From the NCBI GenBank assembly GCA_036346395.1, contig CM070603.1, forward strand, positions 22,167,045 through 22,231,044: DNA of 64,000 bases. The letters are read 5' to 3'. The stretch is from Hsuehochloa calcarea. Its lineage: Eukaryota > Streptophyta > Magnoliopsida > Poales > Poaceae. Under the pieces are notes generated by a model. The model searched no databases. It was not told the origin of the DNA and saw nothing but the letters and a program-made list of their open reading frames with translations. Shown piece by piece: positions 45,044-57,549 of this stretch (its first letter is position 1; every line of letters begins with the position of its first letter). A program made the position numbers and the translations under genes.

Positions 45044-47480
45044 ACTTCTTTATTTTTCTCTCTTCACCGCCATTGTATCCCGTCGTCGTCGACCGAGCCA
45101 CTCCGCCAGCGGTCTCCATCACGCCGCCACTCCTGTCCTTCGGTCGCCCCAAGTTGCTTGTCGTGTTCCATGTGCCACCGCCAACCTTGTGCTCCCTCTC
45201 TTTTCCATCGAACGTCCTTGCTTAATCGTTTCCATCGTGAGCCTGAGCCTATCTCGCCGCCACAATCGACATTGGCGCCGCCTCTCTGCTTCTCTGTCCT
45301 TCCCACCACCGCCTAAGTCTCGCTCTCCTTGCTGGGGTTCCATTTTACCCTTCGCCAGCACTCCCTCGTTGCTGCCGTGCGCTAGCACTGCCACCACCTT
45401 CCTCTGTCGTCGAGCTGCTCTCTCTCGTCCTCTCTCTTACATCTGGGCCACCCTATCAGCTTCTTCTTTTTCTTTCTCTCTCTCTTACAGGCTGGCTCCA
45501 CATGTCAATATCTTTCTTCCTCTCTCTCTCACTTATAAGTGGACCCCACTTGTCAGTGTCCTTCATATTTTCTTTTTCCTTTTCTTTTCAGTCGAAGGAA
45601 TATTCCATAAATATTCGTTCTTCTCTCTCTTTTTCCTTTTCCAGCAGATCTTCCGAGAGTCTGTTCCCCTTAGTCCGGACTCTGATTCAGTCTATTCGAA
45701 TTCCTAAATTCATCTAGAATTGAGCTCTTTCTTTTAGAGGTTGTTTTGATATTTTTGGATTTTATTTGTATTTATTTTGGATTAATTTATGCTTCATCTG
45801 TTGTTTTCTCTCTCGTTAGACGATCTATTTCAAGGAGTTGGAGCGGAAGCAAACTTTGAAGATGCAAGTGTGGTAACTGAGCATAACTAAGGCAAGTCAT
45901 ATTTATTTGATCATGTTGAACTTATGATTTCAAAATTATATTGTTTTGTATCAAATTGCATGCTATCTTTATATCAACTGCTTTTATGAATAGTTAATCA
46001 CCTATTTGTCGCTACATCTCCATTGATTATTTGAATACCATGAATCATTTATCACCATAGGATGGTCATTATTGGTTGGACGTATTTGTATCACCATCAT
46101 GGGTTATCGTAGAGATGCTTAGACATGCTTAGTTACAATTGGCTCATGATCATATGTTCAATACTGATAATTTGACTTAATGATATATGGAATTGTAGTG
46201 CGATGCCATGGTTGTGCAACTGTGGTGTGATATCATCGTTGTACCAATTGTGGTGTGATGCCACTATTGTAAAATTTTGTGCTATGGTAGGGATTATCAT
46301 TGGCTTGGTTGAACAAAATTATTTATGCTCAGGTGAGTGATGGTGCAGTAAAAGGGGTGCGTGCGACACATTGTTTTGGATGATGTAGTCTCGCTTGAGT
46401 AACTTGTCAAGGACTTAATGTTGTTTGCAATTGAACTGGGCCATATCGTACAACCACATGCCCAGTTTGGGATTGACCTAGCTAACTAATTAACAATGTC
46501 TTAGCTTAGTTCTGTCTTTGGAAGCGTGAATTCCGGGATGGATATTCACAATAGCGCAAGAGGGGGGCCATGTCTGGTCGTTATGACATTCAGTGTTGAA
46601 ACCTTAGCAAGCAGAACTAGGTTAAGGAGGAGCTTTGTAATGGTCTTGAGATAATCACTTAGTCGCGTACCTACGGAAGTATGTAAACATATATTATAAG
46701 TTGATTCATCTCTAGTGCGTAAAGCTATAAAACCTCTACAGAATTAAAACTGTTTAAACAGCCGTGTCCCGGGTTATAGACAATGCTCGAGGATTTCACA
46801 TGAGAGGTAGAGTTTCTTTATAAAAAATGCGTCGAAAGGTGAATGGGAGATTTCCCTGGTAAATATGATGTTCGCTTGATGGGTGGGATGTTCATTGGGT
46901 GATTTGGTTCCAAAGTGAATGGGAGATTCACTAGTTATTTCAAAGCAATTGTTTATTTATTTACTATTCCTTTCAATTACGCATTTATATCTATTTACTG
47001 TATTTCAAATACTGCTTTCTGCAATAGAGCCATGCATCTATTCCTTTTTTCGAGTCATGCGTGAATATTAATGAATATTGTTTTGTGCGACTTGTTTTGT
47101 ACTTTATGTACTCACGACTTTCAACTTTGCTGCTCAGTTGAAGTGTGTCAATCTATTCAAGAGTTCTACGAAGAGGAGTCCTTTGAAGGTTTTGCGAAAT
47201 AGGGTGTGTTCTCCACTCAATTGCATGTGGGCACGTTGAATGGCCTCTCCAAATTTTTTATTCCGCTGCAAGAGTTTATTTATTTCTTTAGCCTGCGTGG
47301 CAAGTTAAGTAAATATTGACCATAAGATCCAGTTATTATTACTATTTGTTATTTTTAGATTTTTTAGTTAAATCGATAAATGGATGGTATTTCATCGATG
47401 TTTACTATGTGAGCTAGCTACTGATCTGGGACTAGTTCAGAATACACAGAGGGATTCGGATGTGTAAATTCGGGTCCCAA
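45044..47480 (+). repeat. Gypsy LTR-like 3' portion
   Basis: It has a C-rich leader, then an AT-rich stretch, then a tail resembling the end of the gypsy LTR at 2441-5402: AATACACAGAGGG near 47445 and CGGGTCCCAAC at the end, plus GGCAAGTCATATTTATTTGATCATGTTGAAC near 45890. It is a more diverged relative of that LTR. The open frame 45189-45707 is a compositional artefact of the leader. Confidence 0.6.
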
Positions 47481-48003
47481 CTAGTCGAGACACTATTGAC
47501 TTATCGACCAGCACATGTATTGATTGATGACCATGTTTTGTTGGTCGTAAATATGGGGATATGAAATCAATGATGTGAACACATGTTAGAGAATATGGTG
47601 TTGGATTGACCCACATTGAGACACTATTGAGATTATTATGATTTTGTGTGTCATCAGTTGGTCTCAAGCAATGATGATGTATAATCCTTTGACCTGAGAT
47701 CAACATGGTTTCCTACATGTGTAGTAGTACACTTAGCAGTTGCCAAACACTACTCCATTACTAGGTAGTTATAAATGTAGCTTTCGGGTACGCTATGAAA
47801 CATGCGAAGGAATATGATTGATCGGATATAAGATTTGTTCCTCCTAACGAAACAAGAGGATATCTCCGGCCCCTTGATGTGGCCGGATAAAGAAAGTGCA
47901 TGACCATGCCACTAGTGGTCGAAAGTCGACCACATGAAGTTATCGGTCACTAGATCGAGAAAGTATTGAATAGTCCATGGATGACACATATCTCACATAG
48001 AGT
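47481..48003 (+). repeat. RIRE1-like copia LTR fragment
   Basis: It aligns with 13225-13745 of the solo LTR (CAAGCAATGATGATGTATAAT, ATCAACATGGTTTCCTACATG and following), truncated at both ends. It is interrupted on the right by the gypsy LTR starting at 48004. Confidence 0.75.
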
Positions 48004-48870
48004 TGTAATAGCACAAATTTTTTCCCGGTTAAAAATAAAAATATAACTATTTTTCTATATTTTTGGAATTTTAAAAGCTTTTCCCTAATTATTTTAAAAC
48101 CAAAATTAATTATTTGCAAAATTAATTACCAATTACAAGTTCAAATATTTTATTTAAGTCCAAAATGAGCCAGGAATTTCTTTTAATTTTTCCATATTTT
48201 TTTACTTTATTTGCTATTTTCTAAAGCTTAAACGAATTAATCAATTGTTTAAAATACAAAATCCTTTAAAAATCTGGAAACAATTCTTGGGCTGAATTTC
48301 CTCACCCTGTCACTCTTTTCGTACACGTGGCCGGCAGCTGCGGCCCATTTCTCCGTGCCCAACCCGCTCCTTTTCACCTACACCGCTTCTCTCTCTCACG
48401 CGGCGGGCCCACATACTAGCATCCCATTTTCTCTCCCTCCTCTCTTGTCCTGCTGCCATGTGGAGCCCACCTCGTCCACGTAACCTTCATTCTCCTTCGT
48501 TCCTTTCTTCTCCCATCGGAGTCCGCCTTTAGCGCCGCTTCATACCTTCCAAAACTCGGCCCAATCAATCGCATCTTCCGAAATCGCGCCACATTTATGA
48601 CGTTGTGTCGTCACCGCGCCTGTTACGCCTCCGCCTTCCTTTTCCTCATTGGTAATCCCCTGGAATCCGCCTCAGTCCTGGCGGACATTCTTGCGCTCCA
48701 CGCCACCTCAGACTCGCCTGCGCCCTAAAAATAGCGCCCGCCTCTAGCCTTCCTCACTCATCTCACCGCCGCCACCCTCATAGCTCCTCCTCTCCCTTAG
48801 CGCCCGGATTTCGGAGTTGAACGTCGCCGCCTGAAGCTTTGTTCACCGTCGAGTTCGTCGCCGCTGACAA
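48004..48870 (+). repeat. Gypsy LTR 5' portion, interrupted by copia copy 2
   Basis: It starts TGTAATAGCACAAATTTT in copia LTR sequence, then runs through AT-rich and GC-rich leader parts of the RIRE3-like gypsy type. It stops at 48870, where the minus-strand copia element begins. Its continuation should lie beyond the window's right edge. Confidence 0.55.
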
Positions 48871-49637
48871 CTGTAGGACCGAAAAGGCGACGAGAGGGTG
48901 GTGAATAGACGTTTTCTTAATTTTTGACTTTAATAAAATTCAGCACACACTTTTCTCTTATAGCTGTTGAAGTTAAGAAGATCAGTAAATACACAGAGGA
49001 AGCCTTGTGCTGAATCCGATTACCCCCTTAACCACAAGACTCAACAATGGAGATTTGATCTCAGGTAGACCGGTTTGACCGACGGCCAACTGGCGGTCCG
49101 AAGCTAATCGACCGACGCCAACTCGAGGTTCAATAGTCAAGCGTCCGATCGCTTTGTGGAATCGGTTGGACCGATTCAGTCCAGAACCACTGCATACCAC
49201 CTGAAACCAAAACGAAAACTGGTTCAACTATTGATTCAACCAATGAAACTAGACCAAATTTGGAACACACCTCCCTAAGGATATCTGGAACCTATTCCTA
49301 GCGATGATCGTCCAGATCCACGTCAAAGAATTGATCTTTTAAGGTTTTACCAAAGGAGTGTCCAAAACCTAGCAAAATAAAAAACTTGATCCAAATCTTG
49401 CTCGTGAGGGATTGATGATTTAGATGGTCCTAGGAGTATTCCCATACATCATAGCAAGGAAAAAAGGTCAAGAAACCAACCAAAAACAACCGGATCAAGG
49501 AAGTACCAAAATCATCAAAAGAGAGAGGAAAACACATGAGACCTCATCTTTTAACAAACATCCATTGATTTATTCAAGATGTTGCTTGTAAAGCCACTCC
49601 TCAAGGAGGACAAGAGCTCAATCCAACAAAGTTTTTT

Positions 49638-51893
49638 CTCGTACCGCTGCTCATAAGGGCTGAAATCATTTGGGTCTTTGTATATTAAATAGTCGGGTTA
49701 TTGTAGAACATCGGTAGCAGTGTTATATCATTGTTCTTATTTTGGGAACATGCTTGTGTTGAGACATCCTGTGGGAACACCTCCGCGTTCGCTAACGAGT
49801 CACTACAAAAGGCAAGTCGTGATGCACAATGATATGTTGTTTACATGAATGTTTTGTGCCTTGTTCATGATGTTGATATACTGCAAGTAAACTGTATTCT
49901 ATGATTGATGCCATGTATGATTTGTGAATGAAGGATTACATTTGCTAGTATTTGTAGATAAATGCCATGTGTTCTTTTCTTTTATGAGTACAATTCAATA
50001 TTGACATGTCATGACATGCATTCATTACTTTTGTAAGACCCATCAATTCCAAAGATGGGCACTTGAAATCCCATCAATTCCAAGATGGGTACGTGAGTCC
50101 ACCATTCCAATGTGGGCCACGTTACGTGAGTCCACCATTCCAATGTGGGCCACGTTGACTGGTCGATGAAACGCTCTTCATATCGACACTTTAAGTGAAC
50201 ACCGACGGGTGAAATACCGTATATGCTACATTATGTCCAATTCCTTCAATGCATCATTTCATTTCATCCATTCAAAAGAATTGTTTCCAATGAGTGTTCA
50301 ACTGTGACAAAGGATATGGTTCAATAGATGTGATGTTACACAATCTTTGGCTCATTCTTGCTTTGTTGTTTTATTTAGGTAAATGACAAGGAAGATCGGT
50401 TTCATGGAGGGTAGCTCAACACGATGCACTCACTATTATAATTCTAAACATTCGAGAATTTACTTTTGTCTTCTATTTATAACTTGTGTTGAATTGTAAT
50501 AAGCCAACATGGCCGTTTTTACCATATCTCCATGATATGTTTATTTTTCCAATCTGCTGATTAACTGTGATGATTTCTGTTCACGTTTATCCTTGCGGTA
50601 TGTCAATTCTAGAAATACTGATTGTGGTGAATTTCCTAAGGATTAGTGATTGTAGGTGACATCTTGACTTCCTTATAGTCAGGGTGTTACAGTTGGTATC
50701 AGAGCGAGCTTTAGGTCCGTGGTTCATTCAAACATATTAAATTGACACACTTGCACATTAGAGGATTGGGTAAACAATTGCCAGATTTCAATTGTTGTGA
50801 CTCGATTAATGAGTCGTTGTTGAGTTGTTTTGTGTCGTGATGTGTTAAATTATGTATGATGTGTTATCCTATATATAAATATATATGGATTAATTTTATG
50901 ATCTTTGCTCTTTATGAAGAAAAGCGTTAAAACCTTTTGGAGTGCTTGGCTTAAGTCGGGGTTGCACCCAAACAAAGATATATTAAATAGTCGGAGATCG
51001 TGAATATTCTCGCTAATCAAATTGGGTTATTGTAGAACATCGGTAGCAGTGTTATATCATTGTTCTTATTTTGGGAACATGCTTGTTTAGCCTCTCCACA
51101 ATTGAGTGGATGATGTCCTTCGCTTGATCATAATTTGATAATGTTCAATTAAGAGGTTTAATCTCATGTGGTATGCGATGAATTCAAATTAGAGAAATTT
51201 TATTCCTCGGAGGAGAGAAGCTGGGAAAGGTATGTTCATCTGATGATGAAGTGTTTTCTTGATTCTCGCTTGAGTTGTTGTGTTGACCTGTTTTCGCAAT
51301 TTGGGAGACATCCCGGTGAGAGTGTGGATGAACACCTCCGTTGCCGAGCAATTCCAAGCTTGATTTATCGTTGTTTCATTCCGCTAACGAGTCGAGTCCT
51401 ACTTTTCTAAAAGAGCAATCCTGTTAGGTCTTGTATGCACAATGATATGTTGTTTACATGAATGTTTTGTGCCTTGTTCATGATGTTGATATCTCGCACC
51501 CCGGTCTTCCGTGTAGTAAACCGTATTCTATGATTGATGCCATGTATGATTTGTGAATGAAGGATTATATTTGCTAGTATTTGTAGATAAATGCCATGTG
51601 TTCTTTTCTTTTATGAGTACAATTCAATATTGACATGGGATCACATCATGACATGCATTCATTACTTTTGTAAGACCCATCAATTCCATCAACTAGAGTA
51701 TGGGCACTTGAAATCCCATCAATTCCAAGATGGAATGAAGGATTATATTTGCGTGAGTCCACCATTTCAATGTGGGATCACATCATGCATGCATTCATTA
51801 CTTTTGTAAGACCCATCAATTCCACGTTCAATTCCAAGATGAGTCCACCATTTCAATGTGGGCCACGTTACGTGAGTCCACCATTCCATTCAC
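49638..51893 (+). mobile_element. Rearranged gypsy derivative inserted in copia LTR
   Basis: It contains an LTR end AGGGTGTTACA (ending 50691) followed by the primer site GTTGGTATCAGAGC, flanked by internal fragments. 49660-49800 resembles a shortened 50970-51400, and 49800-50150 resembles 51425-51890, so the order is internal-LTR-internal-LTR. No intact gene is present: the 51168-51410 frame has no recognisable domain. The borders are not LTR termini and no target duplication was found. Confidence 0.65.
50692..50705 (+). other. Primer-binding site of gypsy derivative
   Basis: GTTGGTATCAGAGC directly follows the LTR end TGTTACA. It matches the initiator-Met tRNA 3' end used by many plant LTR elements. 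Confidence 0.75.
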
Positions 51894-52010
51894 GCACATC
51901 CAATCTCCTCTCTAGAGCCTAGTCTCTCTCTCCTCTCCTCTCCAAACCCTAACCCTAACTAGGGTTTTTACAAATGAAGTGCTTAGGGGCTTTTTCCAAC
52001 TCCCCCTTTC

Positions 52011-52018
52011 TATTTATA
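52011..52018 (-). promoter_or_regulatory. TATA box of copia copy 2, 3' LTR
   Basis: On the minus strand it reads GCTATAAATAGAAAG, equivalent to the TATA box in copy 1. The 5' LTR of copy 2 has the same motif at 61179-61186. Confidence 0.6.
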
Positions 52019-53026
52019 GCGAGGCCTAGGGTTTAGAGAGAGTTCAGTTCACTTAATGGGCTCCCGTTAAGGCCCAAAATAAATGGGACACACACACATT
52101 ACAGTCGAAGCAATCGCCTGCTCCACCACGTGTAGGTTGATCAGCTGCTGTCATCATGTCGGCAAGTCTCTCCCGTCTGAATCTCATCGGAACCTCCAAG
52201 GCACTTGCACCGACCCCCGTGCCGCTTGATCCTACCAGCTGCAACGAACTGCCCGTTCTAACCATCTTGTCCATTCTGCGCCATGCTTGAGTCACACGAC
52301 CTCACCCGGCATCCATGATCGTTCTGGACCTCAGCTCTCCAAGCTTAGTCCCGATCCTCCTCACCGTTGACCGTCGTTGACCTGCAAGCCACATGCACAT
52401 CAATAGACAAAGAAATCGTCTCCGGGAACAAGTTCTTCACAACTTGACCCACGTTAGCTCAACCATGCAATATGCAACAGTAAAGCATTGAATCTCATGC
52501 ACTAGACACAATCGAAACACAACATCGCCAAAAAGGCCGACGAACAAGTGGAATCCGGTCTGACCGATTTCCAACCGGTCTGTCCGATTTTATAACGCCG
52601 ATCAGACCGCCCAAAATGACTTAGCCAAAATTCCATCGTGAAAAACTGAAACACTCTTGAATTTTCAGTTGAATAGAACTTTTGACTGGAAGCTCCAAAA
52701 ATATGAGACCAAGTGCAGGAGACTCCCCTCTCTAACTTACACACTCTATTTTTGGCATAGCCCCAAACTCCACCAAAGGTTCTGGCCGGTCGGACCGCCG
52801 CACACAGCCGGTCGGATTGCCACCGGTTGGTCGGACCGCATCGCCGATCGGACCGATCCATGGGCGGTCGATCGCCAATGTCACGGCCCGACCACCGAGG
52901 TCCGAATAAAGACAGAGCATTTCTTAAAACACGAGATCCGTCAAACCAACAACGCCATTGCCAATTGACTCATCATCCTAAGATCATGCACATATCACCA
53001 CGATATCCACAATCTACCCCTTGATG

Positions 53027-54392
53027 AATACATTGGTAATCTCCCAGAAAATGTAAGTTTGTGGTTTGAAAAGTAAAAAACTCGCAGTTTTCGCGCAAAG
53101 GCACAACTTGGTCCATAAGCAAGAGAAAGCCTAGGAAATGACCAAGCTGGCTTCAGAATAGCAAGGGCAAGTGAGATATGGCAAATAGAGCACAAAAAAC
53201 TTTAATTTCCAGATAATAGCCAAAAATCTCACTTAGGTCCATATGAAAGAACAATTATTCTATGTGACCTTTGATCATTGTGAGTCTTCTAGATTTGCAA
53301 ATAAAATCAGAAAAGGCAGTAAAACCAAAAGAACCCACCCACTATGATCACCAATTTCTAGAAAATTCATTTCCCCCCTATGACTCTAAAAAACTCTAAA
53401 ACAATATTTTTACCAATCTTCCTCCCCCTTTAACAATGAATTCATCAAGGTGCATGGAAGAAGATAAAGCATGAAGGAATGGCATTGTTCTTGAACTTTA
53501 GCAAAACGAGCCATGAAGATTATCCATAAAGACAGTACAAGTATTACACCAAGCCATATTATGTGAAGAAGCTATGTTCAATCATGGCAAAACCTGTACA
53601 GCCAAGCTAAGACCAAAATAGCAATAATATGAGATTGAATGAACTAATAGCATGACAAGTTACTCAAAATCATAGTTTACTAAAGGTATCCAGAAATGAG
53701 TCAAGTCATGTCTATAAGCTATACTGAGTCAATGTAGAGCATTATGATTTCAATTAAGAAGCAAAACGTTCAAGCATTTAGCACTTTGAGCATTTTGAAG
53801 AAAAATATTAATTTTGTCTTGGAATTATGCTAGATCTCGAGCCTTGCCGCGACCATCTCAAGCAAGAAGCTTAAAAGAGTAATCTAGGTCATCCAAAACT
53901 CCCCCTGAGTTCATGCCTAGTGCAATGGCAAGCCGTCTCATGAGAAAGAATTAATGAGATCAGTTTTTTCGCTCAGAAAAGCTCATTTTTTATTTGCTTG
54001 ACTTAAGAATTAACAAAACTCAATTTTCAGCTCAAAATAAGTTCAAGACTCAGTTTACCTTATATGACATGGCATGAAACATGAAAGGAACACTAAAGCA
54101 AAACTGATCACAAGATCCAACAAGTAATGTTTTGATTCAATTAGCTCACAGATAATAAAGCTAGCATGGCAAATGCTAAGCTAAACACGAAGAGCCATCA
54201 AAGAACTCTAGCAGACTAGCACATGATATGGCATGGTATAAAGTATGAAAACAAGTCATACAAGGATAATAATCAAAGCTCCACAAGTTTATATTACAAT
54301 GCAAGATGTTTGAATTTTAAAATGCATTATGATACAATGAATGCAAAAAGAGCAAACTCCACCTCAAAACAGGCCAAGAGGACTAATAACTC
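53027..54392 (-). other. Noncoding 3' spacer of copia copy 2
   Basis: Homologous to 31101-32483 of copy 1 and likewise without a usable frame. There is no env-like ORF. Confidence 0.7.
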
Positions 54393-57300
54393 CTAAATCT
54401 CCCCGCAAAAAAGCAAAACGAGAAGAATCAAGGGCTTTAGTGAAAATATCCATAACTGTTGCTCGGACTCAACAAAGTGAAGCACAACATCACCCTTCTC
54501 AACATGGTCTCTAAGAAAATGATATTGAATGTCAATGTGCTTAGTCCTAGAATGTTGTACTGGGTTTTTGGCAATGTTTATGGCAGAAGTGTTGTCACAG
54601 AAAAGAGGAACACTACCCAAAAATAACCCATAGTCCCGAAGAGTAGATAAGATACAGAGAACCTGAGAGCAACTACTTGCAGCAGCACATACTCGGCCTC
54701 GGCTGTGGACTGTGCAACAGAAGACTATTTTCTAGAAGACCAAGAGATAAGATATGTGCCTTAGAAATGACAAGTGCCAGAAGTACTCGTCCTATCCACT
54801 CTACACCCCGTAAAATCAGTATCAGAAAATGCCCGAATAGAGAGAGCAGAAGAAGAAGAATACCAGAGTCCAAAGTCAAGAGTATCTTGGAGGTACCTGA
54901 AGATGCGACGTACTGCTTGACGATGAGAAGCACGAAGGGAAGCCTGAAAGCGAGCGCACAGACACACTGCAAATTGTATGTCTGGCCTCGATGCAGTGGG
55001 GTAGAGAAGGGAGCTTATCATACTGCGGTACTCCTTCTGGTCCACGGGCTCTCCATCCTCATCAGGGTCCAGCACGGTGGTTGTGGCAATGGGAGTAGAC
55101 ATTGGCCTACTGCTTCCCATGTCGAAGCGTCGTAGAAGGTCCTTTGTGTACTTACTTTGGTGAATGAATGTGCCTTCTTTCAGTTGCTTGACTTGAAGAC
55201 CAAGAAAGAATGTCAATTCTCCCATCATGCTCATCTCGAACTCGCTGCTCATAGAATCTGAAAATCTAGACACCAAAGCATGAGAGGAACCATTGAATAT
55301 GATATCATCCACATAAATATGAACCAATAAGAAATCACTGCCATGCTTGAGATTGAACAAAGTTTGATCAACCATTCCCATTTTGAAACCATTTTCAAGC
55401 AAGAAACTCTTAAGCCTATCATACCAAGCTCTAGGAGCTTGCTCCAATCCATACAAAGCTTTTGAGAGTTTAAAAACATGGTTTGTGAACTTATGATTTT
55501 CAAAACCAAAAGGTTGCTTGACAAAGACCTCTTCTTCTATGAAACCATTTAAGAAAGCACTTTTAACATCCATTTGAAAAAGCTTGAAACCCTTAGATGT
55601 TGCAAATACTAGTAAAATACGAATGGCTTCTAATCTGGCTACAGGAGCAAAAGTCTCTTCAAAGTCTAAGCCTTCTACCTGGGAATACCCTTGAGCTACA
55701 AGTCTAGCCTTATTGCGAACAACCAACCCATCCTTACTTTGCTTATTTTAAAAAATCCATTTTGTCCCAATAACATGAGAATCAGAAGGAGGCTCAACTA
55801 AGGTCCAGACTTTATTTCTTTCAAAATTTTCAAGCTCTTCATGCATGGCATTGACCCAAGAGGCATCAGATAAAGCATGGGTGATATCTCGGTGTTCAAA
55901 AGAACAACAAAAGCAGAATGTGCATGAGAATCAGGAGAAATAAACCTGGAGCGAGTGAGTCGCTCTTGAAGATCCCCAATCATCTTCTCAGGTGGATGCC
56001 GTCGCTGAATGTGAAGAGGGGCTCCTGGTGCAGAAGTGGCCTCTACCCCATGAGTTGTGGAGGTAGGAACAGAGCCACTCAGATCGTCGGTGAATATAGG
56101 AGGAGACTACTCAGCTAAAGCTGGAGTAGTGGGAGTAGGCTCTGCAACCATCTTAGATGTGACTGGAGGATGGATTGGGTCCTCATCCACAGAGTCATCG
56201 TCGACGAAGATGCTTTCTCGAATGTCAGGAACCTGTGTACCTGTAGCATCGGGTCTAGTACCAGGACTAGCCTCATCAAAAGTGACTTCGCCAGTCTCAA
56301 CAATTTTGTTAGTGTCAAAATTAAATACACGATAGTCATGAGAATGAGCAGGATATCCAAGAAATATGCCATCAGAACATCTCGATTCAAATTTATCAAG
56401 GTTGCCATGTTTAAGAATGAAGCACTTGCAACCAAAAATCTTAAAATGAGAGACTTTGGGATTGTGATCAAATCTAAGCTCAAAAGAAGTCTTGCCAATC
56501 ACAGATCTCAAGAAAACCCTATTAGAGATATAACAAGCAGTAGAGATCGCCTCAGCCCAAAACCTCCTAGGTGTGGAATGTTCATCTAACATGGTCCGAG
56601 CCATCTCTACAAGGGTCCTGTTCTTCCTCTCTACAACACCATTCTACTGGGGAACTCTGGGTGATGAAAACTGGTGCTCAATTCCCCTATCAGTGCAGAA
56701 AGTAGAAAAGGATGAATTCTTGAATTCTGTCCCATTGTCACTCCTAATGGCTCTCAAAGCTCCAGGAAGATCAACAGCAAGTCTAAGGACCAATTCTCTA
56801 TAGAAGCCAAAAGCCTCGTCCTTAGAAGCCAGAAAATAAACCCATGAATACCTGGAGTAATCATCCACAATCACCAGCACATACCATTTCCCACCGGCTG
56901 ACTGAACTCTAGAAGGACCTACAGTGTCTAAGTGCATAAGCTGTCCTAATCCATCAGTCATCACTAAGGTAAGATGTGGATGAGAAGCAGAAACCATCTT
57001 ACCATGTCTACAGGGTGAGCACACAAGATCTCTAACAGCCTTTAGCCTAGGAAAACCTCTAATCAACTCCTTGCAACTGACTCTAGTCAAGTGGTCAGAG
57101 CCTATATGCCCAAGTCTACGATGCCACAAGACAAGGTCATGAGAATCAGAAGCTACAAGACATCTAGGACTGGAAGCAGAGGAGATACTGAAATTAGCAC
57201 AAAAGATTTTCTCAAACCTGGGGATCTCAAAGACAAGCTCACCCGAGGAATCTAGAACTCTACACTCACTACTTTTAAACCTTACTTCTAGACCCTCATC

Positions 57301-57549
57301 AAGCAGCTGAGAAGCAGATAACAGATTATACCTCAGCTTACTTACCAAAGCGACGTCCTTAAGCATGAACTTGTTGTTGACGCGCATAGTGCCCTTGGCT
57401 ATCACGGTCCCAGTAGAAGCATCCCCAAAGGTAATCAATTTATTACCGGACGCACGTGTGAGGGAGGAGAACCATCTAGAATCTCCAGTCATGCGTTGAG
57501 AACACCCGGAGTCAACAAGCCATATGTCCTCCTTCCTCGCACGACGGAC
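54393..57549 (-). pseudogene. Copia copy 2 pol region (protease, integrase, RT, RNase H)
   Basis: Read on the minus strand. Protease has DSGCSQRMTG (from about 57516). GAG-pre-integrase has LVLWHRRLGHIG and a CSPCRHGKM zinc-binding end. Integrase has acidic residues in HLDTVGP and IRSDNGTEFKN and the Glu in VVERKNRTL. Reverse transcriptase (55726-54761) has VAQGYSQVEGLDFEETFAPVAR and IYVDD at 55315-55304. RNase H has DNTSAINIAKNP (54620-54393). The protease-to-integrase frame is open apart from TAG at 56646-56644 and TAG at about 56107. A frameshift near 55905 and a TAA near 55749 separate it from RT. Confidence 0.88.

Larger units (their letters stand above)
48871..53011 (-). repeat. 3' LTR of copia copy 2, split by an insertion
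   Basis: On the minus strand it starts TGTGGATATCGTGGTG at 53011 and ends TCGGTCCTACA at 48871. Without 49638-51893 it is about 1.89 kb, matching copy 1's 1877 bp. A TATA box lies on the minus strand at 52011-52018. Confidence 0.85.

Noticed and set aside
45189..45707. 172-codon S/L/F-rich frame
   Set aside because: It comes from pyrimidine-rich LTR leader sequence; no domain and several overlapping frames of similar length.
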